From Apostichopus japonicus (lineage: Eukaryota > Echinodermata > Holothuroidea > Aspidochirotida > Stichopodidae): a stretch of 64,000 bases of DNA. A program made the position numbers and the translations under genes. This document shows, one piece after another, positions 11,301 to 20,781 of this stretch (position 1 is the first letter of the stretch; each line of letters opens with the position of its first letter). The DNA is taken from positions 22,657,984 through 22,721,983 of the forward strand of contig NC_092564.1 in NCBI RefSeq assembly GCF_037975245.1, in the 5' to 3' direction. The notes beneath the pieces are model-generated. The model searched no databases. It was not told the origin of the DNA and saw only the letters and a list, made by a program, of their open reading frames with translations.

Positions 11301-12344
11301 AGCGATTAATCGCTAAAGGATCGCATGAGTAATTAAAGCAACTTTCGATTTTCGGTGGTGATTAATTTTATCCACACACGTAAAGCCAACTTGTGTTTTT
11401 ATATTTCAACTGATGGGTTCTGGGGTTTTCGTCGTCTGTTCGGTGGCTTGACGTCAATCGCGATAAATTGCTAAACGATCACAATTTTTTTGATTGAACG
11501 TTCAATGCATTTGCTACACGGTCGCAGCCCTAGAATGATGTCATACGGCTCATACCAGGTAAGGGAAGGGGTGATTGATACTTATATGTACTTACGGGAC
11601 TTTCAATGTAAAAGCTGCTTTGCACCGCCTTTAAACTAATTATCAACCACGTGAAGATTACAAGTTTTCGGCATTTCAGGTTCACTATGCCATGAAGCGA
11701 ACGAAACAAACGGAATTGATTTGTAAATAAAACTGAAAATTAAATTTCGTTAGAAATGAAAAATAACCATTTGTATTTTGATACTTGTACTTTTTAGTTA
11801 TTCATAACGAAACGGCCTGATAAGACACTTCTATGCTCATAAAATGACGTAAAAATGGCATTTAACATATACATGCCGTCGGTGCCCTTACTCAGACTCA
11901 GTTTTGCCATCATAACCTTCCATTTGCCCTCATGCCCTTCAGAATTGGAAACTACCAATGGCATTTTTGCCGTGCCCTTTTCGTATGGGACGCCAAAACC
12001 GACAAAAAAATTATAAAAAACCTAAGTCATTATGTGAATACAAAGTTAGGGAAATACTTATCAGAGTTCGTGCTCAGTGCATAAGTGAGGGGTTTGTGAT
12101 CCGTGAAAATCGTGAATTGTCGTCCCTCTTATGTTTAGCTGAAATTTTAAGCGTTAGATAATGGCAAGCAATTCGCGTTCAATTGCACTGTATCTATAGG
12201 TTCACGTAGCACTTAGCTTTTTGGAGAAGAAAGACAACGGTTGCCAAGTTGATGAGAATTATCCGATCGAAAGTAATAATAAGGCGATTAATGTAGCTGG
12301 CGATTAACGTCGTTGGTAGCTCGTCATGTCGAGTGGTCGAAGTC

Positions 12345-12625
12345 GAACAGGCGCGTAGCCAGGAATTTGCCAAGGGAGGGGCGAAACTGTAGATTCGGCA
12401 TTGCAAACTATCTAAGCGTAGGGCCACCATGTTGGCGCGAAGCGTACAAGAAAATTTTGGCTGAAAATGCCTCCCAAATCGCTGGAAATGGCACTTCCCA
12501 GGCCTTGTTAGTTGCATCTTCGCATTTTCTCTTTTGAAAATACTAGCGATATCATAAAAACATTAAAAAAAATATGCTCAAGGGGGGGGGGGTTCGGCTG
12601 CCCCCTTCGCCCCCCTTGGCTACGC
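12345..12625 (+). repeat. Dispersed repeat, inverted copy of 7960-8135
   Basis: It runs from GCGTAGCCAGGAATTTGCCA through CAAGAAAATTTTGGCTG, GCACTTCCCAGGCC and ACTAGCGATATCATAAA to a poly-G run and CCCCCTTGGCTACGCACC. GCGTAGCC and GGCTACGC at the two ends are inverted repeats. It is nested within the composite element at 10590-13163. Confidence 0.5.
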
Positions 12626-13323
12626 ACCTGAAGTCGAAGTGGTGTAAGTTCGAACTAGCGATACCACAAGGGTAATTAAGGGCGCTAACAGTTGACGGAA
12701 CTTAACAGTAGCGGTGTCAAATTACGCCGCTACAATTCGCTCCCATTCCTGATCCCTGGAACGCCATTTAACATCCCCATCCGACGAACGAGAGTATATA
12801 CTCCAGCAGCTGACCACTTTCTCAAACGACATCACTGTAGTGCAGCTATGACGAATAAAGTTATATCGAAACCAAGTGAAGAACAAGAAACAAATCCCTT
12901 TATCCAAGTTCACAAATCCCAAATCCACGGAAAATTCCGCGACTTTTGCTCCAGTGATTTTTGCTGCAACTATTTTTTTTTCTACGCGCCAAAACCGACA
13001 ATATTCGTTAGTCCTTATGTGGATTCCGCATATCGCCACATAAGGACTCACGAACTGCGTTAGTCATTATGTGGATACTTGCATATCGCCACTTTGAATT
13101 CACATATTGACTTAGGTTTACATTATTTTGTTCTGCTTTTTATTTCGGTTTTGGCGTTCCATAGGAGTAAACAGCCAAACTCTACACATCGATGACATAG
13201 GTCCAAGAAACCTTGGTCTTCGATCGAGAACCGAAGTTGACAAAAAGTAGCAACCTAATGCGTCATTATAATCGGTAGTTATCATTTAGAAAAGTAGAGA
13301 AGAGTGAAGGGAAGTGATCGATT

Positions 13324-13341
13324 ATGGCATCCACTGTCTCG
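13324..13341 (+). CDS. DNPEP: DNPEP exon 1 (start codon, tentative)
   Basis: ATGGCATCCACTGTCTCG encodes MASTVS and is followed directly by the strong donor GTGAGTAG. It ends in phase 0, as exon 2 needs. The choice rests on phase, donor and position only, because DNPEP N-termini are poorly conserved. The 5.6-kb intron that follows is full of repeats. Confidence 0.5.
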
Positions 13342-13429
13342 GTGAGTAGCCGTATTTACTACTGACTTAGGCTACCCTATAGGCTGACTGTAGCCTGAGC
13401 ACTGACTAACTCCTGTCCTACTGTAGGCC

Positions 13430-13660
13430 TAGGCGCGATTTTTTCCCCCATCGCGGTGAAGGCCAAGATTTTTATACCTTGCTTCCATTGGCTGGGGTCG
13501 GTATGCATTTATAAGCTTTATCGGCCTTTTGGATAAGATCAGGCGTAGTGCTGTTCCCTTTCGAGGGGAATGGTGATGCACACCCTAATCGTGGCATATA
13601 TTTGCTGTGGTCTTCTATAATCTGCCACAATCTGCTACCATCTGGTAACTAAACAAATTA
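13430..13660 (+). pseudogene. U2 snRNA-derived sequence (SINE head or retropseudogene)
   Basis: CGGCCTTTTGGATAAGATCA (about 13521-13540) followed by GGCGTAGTGCTGTTC matches the conserved 5' part of U2 snRNA (CGGCCTTTTGGCTAAGATCA then AGTGTAGTATCTGTTC) with few changes. The branch-point-recognition region and the rest of U2 are absent; an unrelated body and a TAACTAAACAAATTAAAAC tail follow. This fits a U2-headed SINE or a chimeric retrotranscript. It lies just inside DNPEP intron 1. Confidence 0.5.
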
Positions 13661-13734
13661 AAACAAAACATAAGTTTATATTTAAACAACCAGGAAATCA
13701 ATGAATGGATAAGTAAATTTAATCAATAAACACA

Positions 13735-14095
13735 TTGAATCTCACCACACTGGAGCTTAGGAGGTTACGTGGGGACTTGATCCAGGTTTTCAAGATTGTG
13801 TATGGTTTCGACAATTTATCCTTTACCGACTTTTTCATGTTTGCTAACAGTAGTTGTACTAGAGGTCATTGTCTTAAACTCCAAAAGTCGCATAGTAGGA
13901 TTAATATTCGGCATAACTTTTTTTCTAATAGGGTTGTGCATGAGTGGAATGGTTTGCCTGAGAAAGTTGTACTTGCAAGTAGTGTCAATGGGTTTATGAA
14001 TGCTTTGGACAAGCACTTTAAGCATTGTAATCTCGTCTGAATGTCCCTCCTGATCCTTTTTTTCTACTAAACTAAACTAAACATAAATCCAAATC
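13735..14095 (+). pseudogene. LINE reverse-transcriptase C-terminal tail, 5'-truncated (CR1/L2-like)
   Basis: An open stretch to the stop at 14038-14040 reads LRRLRGDLIQVFKIVYGFDN and later RHNFFSNRVVHEWNGLPEKV, the typical C-terminal tail of CR1/L2/Rex-type LINE ORF2. It is followed by a short 3' tail of ACTAAACTAAACTAAAC. The endonuclease and RT domains are missing, as expected for incomplete reverse transcription. Confidence 0.5.
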
Positions 14096-14142
14096 ATACA
14101 GGGAAATAATGATACAACAATCATCAAATATACAACGTTATA

Positions 14143-14968
14143 TTAAAGGCATTGAACACTCGCCCCAAACCGTGTGCGGCCATCTGAAAAAGTTAACTTT
14201 CCGTTGCCTGCAAGTGACGTTTTGTTTGTGTCGCTACAAAATGCAGACAGTACAGCAATGAAATGTGATACCTTGTTATCTTTAGCTGGACCTGAGATGT
14301 CCATCGCTTTATTGTTTGTACACTGTACTGTGGGTATTGACCGCAGCTGTATGTACTAAGCTTACTGTACACTAATGTCTAATTACCGATGGTAGCAAGC
14401 TGTGTGTGTTTATTTTCTGGGATCGATGGTAGGGATGCACTGGATCCAACTTTTTGTATCCGGCCGGAACCAGATTTTGCCGGATAGTACATGAAATCTG
14501 GCCGGATAAAATCCGGCCGGAACCGGATATTTTCATTACACAAAAGAAAATCATTAATAAGAAGTAGAAGTAAGAAACAAGGAGCAAATCTTAGGTCCCA
14601 TTGAGAAAATTAAATTAAACATGTTAAACCTAATTTTTCCTTACTTTGAATCCTTTTTATTAATTTTTGGAAATAGTTTACATTGATTTAAGTTAATACC
14701 ACCACCTTTTTAAGGAATAATTTATGCCAGATGTTGAAAAAGATCCGGCCAGATTTTGCAAAAAAAACGGCCGGATTTAAAAAAATATCCGGCCGGAACC
14801 GGAACCGGATAATTGCTCACTATCCGGCCGGATAGTCCGGCCGGACCGGATATCCGGTGCATCCCTAATCGATGGTGGTGTCTAACACTTCTGTTACACC
14901 TCATTGGAAACTGGGTCAGATTACCCGCATTAGATGTTTCTCTTTGCGCGAGTGTTCACACCCTTTAA
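14143..14968 (+). mobile_element. MITE with TTAA ends, copy B, carrying a nested hAT insertion
   Basis: The left end TTAAAGGCATTGAACACTCG and the right end GCGAGTGTTCACACCCTTTAA are imperfect inverted repeats, each with TTAA at the edge. The sequence is an inverted homologue of copy A (8443-8838). It is interrupted by a 438-bp hAT-type element at 14430-14867. Confidence 0.5.
14430..14867. mobile_element. Nested hAT-type MITE, target duplication ATCGATGG
   Basis: It begins TAGGGATGCACTGGATCC and ends GGATATCCGGTGCATCCCTA, inverted repeats with the hAT-like TAGGGATGCAC end. Exact 8-bp duplications ATCGATGG flank it (14422-14429 and 14868-14875), and the uninterrupted copy A has a single equivalent site. 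The interior repeats ATCCGGCCGG in both orientations. There is no coding sequence. Confidence 0.5.
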
Positions 14969-14999
14969 TAAATACACAACCAATATTAAATCTTAGGCT

Positions 15000-16225
15000 T
15001 TACACCGGAAAACACTTTTTGCTTGTACGCATTCTTCATATCGACTAAACTCATATACTTGACAAAGACAGATCTAACGAATTTGTCAGAAAACAGCAAA
15101 TTTAACACTCACGCAGCATGCACAAACAAGCACAGTACAGTAGCACTGCAACTTTAAATGACGCACACTACATAACTATACATTGAAACAGCACATTGTG
15201 TGAGCACATAAATTTACACTCCCCCGTGTTGAATCATATGGACTTTACATCAAATCAAACAATTTAGGACACTGTGACAAAAGGAAGATATGTTCAAAGA
15301 AAAATCTGTAATTAGGCTTATCCGGCACTCTCTTTACTATACACAATTTTGTGACCAGTCTTTCAAGTATTTTATATCAAACCTGTACCTCAACACTTCA
15401 CACTTTCCCATCGCTACTTTTGAAAACTGTAGTGATTCTACCTACTGTAAAGGCCATTCTCTGCGTGGAATAGTTTCGTCGGTGAGAAGAACCACTGTAC
15501 CTAGACCTAACTCCTTTGCAATACAAAGAACCTCAGGAACCCGATGGAATTTTCCACACTCAGACATTCCGTTTGCCAAAAGGATAATCTGTAATGTCTG
15601 CTGTATTGATTTTCATTACACTATGAAATACCATACAGGATTGTTTCTTCAAGCAGACAACATGACATTACTGTAGGTCATAAGAAAGAAGCTTTTATAT
15701 TGGCATGCAAACATTTTTCAAATGAAATGAGGCTCCTTATTTTTTGGAGGTATTTTCCAAGATTTTAAATCCTAATTAAATGTTGTCGGATGTTGGCAGA
15801 TTAGAAATAGCAATTGGGTAAAGCTGTATCACCCACTTCTAAAAGGCAAATTTGGTTTGGTGAATACTATGGGTACTATGTGAGTAGTGCTGTTAATTGA
15901 TGTGGAACTGGCATATATGGACCTATTCATGTAAATAATGAATTGTTTTACAAAGAATACAAATTTTTGGAGGGAGGCTTTGGCATGCTGGAAGTGGACC
16001 CAGATCTACAACCTTCATTCTCATGGCCTTAAATGACTCCTCTGTGCTTAAATGAACATTTTGAAATGTAGAATACACACAGCTATACTCTGGGCATTAT
16101 CATTTGGTTACTCTTGGGTTATTCAGTTCTCATGTCCATTATCTTTTTACTCCAAAGAAACACATTTTTATATTTTGAATGTTAGCGATTCGACTATATC
16201 ATATCACAAATATATATTCCTAGAT
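15000..16225. other. DNPEP intron 1, stretch with one possible BEL/Pao remnant
   Basis: Mostly featureless AT-rich intron. On the minus strand at about 15445-15520 the frame reads GLGTVVLLTDETIPRREWPL, resembling the DUF5641 tail of BEL/Pao-type retroelement integrases (VGDVVL..D...PR..WPLGR). It is a short isolated fragment, so the assignment is tentative. Confidence 0.5.
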
Positions 16226-16231
16226 ATTTAT

Positions 16232-18824
16232 GGGCAGGTCCAAGCTATTGTATCCCTAGAAGCCAAATTTTAAACTTGACTGAAGCACCCTAAATGTGGT
16301 GTCATGTTCAAGCTGAATTATTGAAGTTTCAGATTTTCATAATTTTTTTTAATTGTTTTGCCTATTCGAACAATTACAGCCGGCTAATTCGCATAAATTC
16401 AAATTGCAGTGTGACGTACGGGACATTTGGAATCCTATTTCCCTGCCAGCAATATGAACTTATTGAATATAAGTTATGTGGGACATGATACACCCTTCCT
16501 TCCAATAATTTTGACATATTATGTTTAATTATCAATTAAACATCAATTAAATATGCTAATTAGCTAGTGTCCAAATACTGATGTCCCGTAGGTCACAATT
16601 TTCAGCACTTTTTTCAAGTTTTGATATGGACGAACAATTTTTTTTGGGTGATATTCTGTAAAGTTCTAATTAAGAACATTGTTCAACAAAATCCATCCCA
16701 AAAAATTTGAAATAATATTCACAGCAAATCTAATTATCAAAATTAAAAATGTGACGTACGGGACAAAATGTGACGTACGGGACATAGTGTGGGGAAACCC
16801 TGTATTTATACATAATAAACATGCATGGGCTCCAATGGGGACCTCTACTGGAAACCTTCCAATGCTTACAAATTTATTTTGTTGAAAGATGGTAGTTGCA
16901 ACTAATAATCCCTGCATGCCTGAAGAGCACATCATGGCTTCAAATAAACTATTGACCGATGACCACCAACAGCCCAGGTGTTGTTCAATAAGCTATCGGG
17001 AAGTCATATGTGTGTGTGTGTGTGGGATACAGAATCATCAACAATGCTATTCAACATTGACATTGAATGAGGACGACTTCAAGAATGTTGAGTTTTTTAG
17101 ATTACACTTTAGTTTCGCTCGCCCAATTTTTGCAGAGGACAATCACTCATAAGTTTGTTCAATAATCAGTATTAGGTCTATAGAGTTTTCTTTGTTGTAC
17201 TAGTGTCATAGATGGACATTACGTTGGCGTTACTGTGGAGATTTTGATATGTTTTGAATGGGATGGATCATATTTCAACTTCAGGGTCAATAGTGGGGAG
17301 TATGATACAGTGTTGTACAGTATATATACCAAAACAGTTTTGCATCAAAACTTTGCATCTTGAATCATTTTTGGTCTAACAAAGCTAGAATTGATGTTAT
17401 GAGTATTTGGTCTGGTAACCAGTGTTAGGTCTATAGAGTTTTCTTTCTTGTACTAGTTTCATAGATGGACATTATGTGGACGTTACTGTGGACATTTTGG
17501 TATGTTTTGAATGGGATGGATCATATTTCAACTTCAGGGTCAATAGTGGGGCGTATGATTATGATACAGTGTTGTACAGTATATACCGAAACAGTTTTGC
17601 ATCAAAACTTTGCATCTTGAATCATTTGTGGTCTAACAAAGCTAGAATTGATGTTATTAGTATTTGGTCTGGTAACCAGTATTAGGTTTAGAGTTTTCTT
17701 TCTTGTACTAGTTTCATAGATGGACATTATGTGGACGTTACTGTGGACATTTTGGTATGTTTTGAATGGGATGGATCATATTTCAACTTCAGGGTCAATA
17801 GTTGGGGAGTGTATCATACAGTGTTGTACAGAATATACCAAAACAGTTTTGCATCAAAACTTTGCATCTTGAATCATTTGTGGTCTAACAAAGCTAGAAT
17901 TGATGTTATGAGTATTTGGTCTGGTAACCAGTATTAGGTTTAGAGTTTTCTTTCTTGTACTAGTTTCATAGATGGACATTATGTGGACGTTACTGTGGAC
18001 ATTTTGGTATGTTTTGAATGGGATGGATCATATTTCAACTTCAGGGTCAATAGTTGGGGAGTATGATACACTGTTGTACTGAATATACCAAAACAGTTTT
18101 GCACCAAAACTTTGCATCTTGAATCATTTGTGGTCTAACAAAGCTAGAATTGATGTTATGAGTATTTGATGAATGTGTAGAGTAGATTTATACTTTATGC
18201 ATTCCATGTTTTAGGTAGTGGAATGAACTCACAAGTACAGTGACTGCTCTTTTCAATCCCAGAAAGAAGGAAATATGGCATTAAATTACCAATGACATTG
18301 TTCGGGCATATCCAAATTAATGTTTTTATGTAGAATTCAGCTTGTTATGGTATATTCAGAAATAAAAATATGAGTTTTCATAGTCAATTTTTATTTGGAC
18401 AAATTGTCCCGTACGTCACATGTCCCGTACGTCACAGGACAATTTTCATTTGTGTAATCACTGAACTGGAATGGCTTCATATTTTTTTCTTATATGTTAC
18501 AGCTTAGCCCTTGGAAGGTTAGGCTATTCACTAGTTATAACAGCTTGATCACTGCCCTCCTAATTTCAGAGCGATTTCAGCTTTGCTCTTTAGTAAAAAA
18601 AACACAAATTTCTCTGGTCCCGTACGTCACACTGTACATTAATTAAGATGGGACCTAATTAAAGCAAGTGTAGGAAATTTTCATGAGTTTGTAATACAGT
18701 AGCAGCAATAACAAATATGAAAACCCGACAAAGTTTCTGGAAAATAGATTTTTTATAACTTTTAGACACATTTAAGTGTCTGAAATGTCCCGTACGTCAC
18801 AGTGCAAATAGCTTGGACCTGCCC
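16232..18824. mobile_element. 2.6-kb TIR transposon with repeated GTGACGTACGGGACA motifs
   Basis: The ends GGGCAGGTCCAAGCTATT and AATAGCTTGGACCTGCCC are perfect inverted repeats, flanked by TTAT on both sides (16228-16231, 18825-18828), a 4-bp target duplication. A 15-bp motif GTGACGTACGGGACA occurs at 16411, 16751 and 16770 and, inverted, near 16582 (one mismatch), 18405, 18421, 18616 and 18786, like subterminal transposase-binding sites. The middle is a fourfold ~253-bp tandem repeat. No transposase is recognised. The superfamily is not assigned; 4-bp duplications occur in Chapaev and Sola1, for example. Confidence 0.5.
17165..18180 (+). repeat. ~253-bp tandem repeat x4 inside the TIR transposon
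   Basis: Units beginning near GATGGACATTATGTGGACGT start at 17211, 17464, 17719 and 17971 (spacings 253, 255, 252). Two of them are open for about 68 codons with nearly the same peptide (MDVTVDILVCFEWDGSYFNF...). The frame is interrupted between units and no known domain is recognised, so coding is not claimed. Confidence 0.5.
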
Positions 18825-18929
18825 TTATGTACATGTGCATTTTAAGGCTGAGGCAGTCAGTAGAAATGTTTCATGGTTGTTATTTAAAGATGAACCAACA
18901 AATCTCATCACATGTGATATTTTTTATAG

Positions 18930-19017
18930 ACTCTGAAGACTGTTCCAAAGGCAACCTTACAAGGAGCTGCTGAAAGCTTTTTGCATTTTGTGAACAGTGC
19001 ACCGTCTCCTTACCATG
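18930..19017 (+). CDS. DNPEP: DNPEP exon 2
   Basis: 88 bp, acceptor ATTTTTTATAG, donor CATG|GTAAGT. It encodes TLKTVPKATLQGAAESFLHF then VNSAPSPYH, equivalent to the vertebrate AKELLKFVNRSPSPFH. It ends in phase 1 with G. Confidence 0.5.
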
Positions 19018-20034
19018 GTAAGTATCGTTACAACTGGTATGGATGACCAGGGTACAGTACAAGACGAATTTTTCAAAAAATAAAATTGCTGAATTGGTCT
19101 GTTCAACAACATTAAGAGCTCAGAAGGTTATCATGATTACATGATCACTGCTAAAACTCGTTGTTTGCGGAACAACCTTTATGTCAGCTTGAGCTGTCTG
19201 ACAGGAGATTGAAAACATCACAAAACTGTTTAGCAGAAGTTTACATATCATTGGATTCATTATAAAGTCACTAATTGCACAGAGGTTCCTTATGGATGGC
19301 TGGTCTTAACAGTATAAGTAGTTATTCCACACTTGTCAAAACTAAGCTACTGTAGAAGTGTTGTCCATTCCCCTGTTGCAATGAATTTTGTTCTTACAGA
19401 AGTGGTCTTCATTTGACCGTCATTTACCCTCAGAGTGATTCTTGATACTCTGCTCATCTAGAGCTGGTTATAAAGTGTAAATTAACCAGGAATGCAGTGT
19501 TTCCAGACCTTGCTTGTTCCTTCTCATTTTTGTTGTTGTTGATAAACATGCTCAGAAATAAAACAAATCATGTCAGACCATTATTTCTATTATACTACAG
19601 TAGTACTTCTAAATATATTTTAGTGCTCAAAGGAATAAATCTTCCAACCCTGGAGGTAGCATGTTTGACAACATTATTAATCAACTGCAGGTTCTGGAAT
19701 ACATTAATATAGAGCATCCGTAAAGATCTAACAAAATGTCACTTCAAGAGAAACTGTAGCTGTAATAGTCATCATACCCCTTTATAGATGATTTGATGTT
19801 GTAAACTCCCTTATCCATTTCTTCGAAGTTTTCTTGCATCTTCTTGACTCATTGAATACAACCTTGACTACTGTACTTGTAAGTTAATACAGTAGGGATG
19901 TTTGTAGGGGGTCATATGTGTGCTCACTAAAATGATGATGTTAGGCCATGTTGTCCATGATGTATGTTTTGGAAAACCTGTTGCAATCATAACATGCTCT
20001 GACACAAGTGTATTTTATATGTAAATTCCAACAG

Positions 20035-20123
20035 TGGTGGCTGAATGTCGTAAAAGTCTTTGTGACGCCGGCTTTGTGGAACTCAAGGAGAGAGATTCAT
20101 GGAACATAAAACCATTCCAGAAG
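20035..20123 (+). CDS. DNPEP: DNPEP exon 3
   Basis: 89 bp, acceptor ATTCCAACAG, donor AAG|GTACAT. With the G from exon 2 it encodes VVAECRKSLCDAGFVELKER then DSWNIKPFQK, matching the vertebrate AVAECRNRLLQAGFSELKE and WNIKP. It ends in phase 0. Confidence 0.5.
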
Positions 20124-20667
20124 GTACATGAGTAGAGTTATACTGGCATTTGGTGTTATATGTACAGTAAGTTCCTGACACTGTGTATTGAAAAGCTCAT
20201 AAACTCAAAATAAGATGTAGTCATACAGTGAGGAAGAATTTATTATTAAGTTATTCTTTATAGAAAAATCTAACCTGTGTTGGACATAATTAATATGCAT
20301 AAGCTTTAATTATTACTAAAGATGAAACAAATTTCTCACCACAGAATCAAACAGTATGTACTGTACAAGTAAGAAGCCTCATCTGTTGGTAACAAGCATT
20401 ATATTCCTTCTTTAACCTGAAAAAGGAGAGCTGTAGGATTGTCAAAAGGTAGAATATTTCCACATAGAGAAACGATGGTTGCATCCAACTTACTCTGTAC
20501 TAGTGTCGTGGATTGGAACATTTAAATATTCTGGGGTGAAGTATTCCACAGCAGTGTAGTTCAAATGAACCTTTTGAAGTAAATTTTCATATTGGAGAAA
20601 GTGGGGAAGTTACATATTTGTCACTTGCTATTACTGATTTTGCAAATTGTAATGTTTCTTTTATCAG

Positions 20668-20781
20668 TACTTTGTGACTCGAAACCAGTCCAGTATTGTT
20701 GCATTTGCTGTTGGAGGCCAGTACAAGCCAGGAAACGGTTTCAGTATCGTAGGTGCACACACTGACAGTCCATGCTTAAAG
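20668..20781 (+). CDS. DNPEP: DNPEP exon 4 (AHTDSP zinc-site exon)
   Basis: 114 bp, 38 codons, acceptor TTCTTTTATCAG, donor AAAG|GTGAGTGT. It encodes [20 protein letters not shown] then [18 protein letters not shown]. The histidine of AHTDSP is a zinc ligand in M18 enzymes. The last 29 bases of this exon plus its donor are the founder of the minisatellite that follows: GTGCACACACTGACAGTC and AAAGGTGAGTGT recur in every unit. Confidence 0.5.

Larger units (their letters stand above)
10590..13163. mobile_element. Composite TIR element with TA ends
   Basis: The left end TATGGAACGCCAAACCGACA and the right end (reverse complement TATGGAACGCCAAAACCGAA) are inverted repeats that stay similar for roughly 90 bp or more, sharing AACCTTAGTCA/AACCTAAGTCA and TATGTGAA. 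A third, internal copy of the end (TATGGGACGCCAAAACCGAC) is at 11985 in direct orientation, so the block is probably two or more nested copies. TA at each edge would fit a Tc1/mariner-type target. No transposase is recognised. It ends about 160 bp before the DNPEP start codon. Confidence 0.5.

Noticed and set aside
15290-15676. 128-codon plus-strand frame
   Set aside because: No similarity seen; the opposite strand has a better, though short, BEL/Pao-like match.
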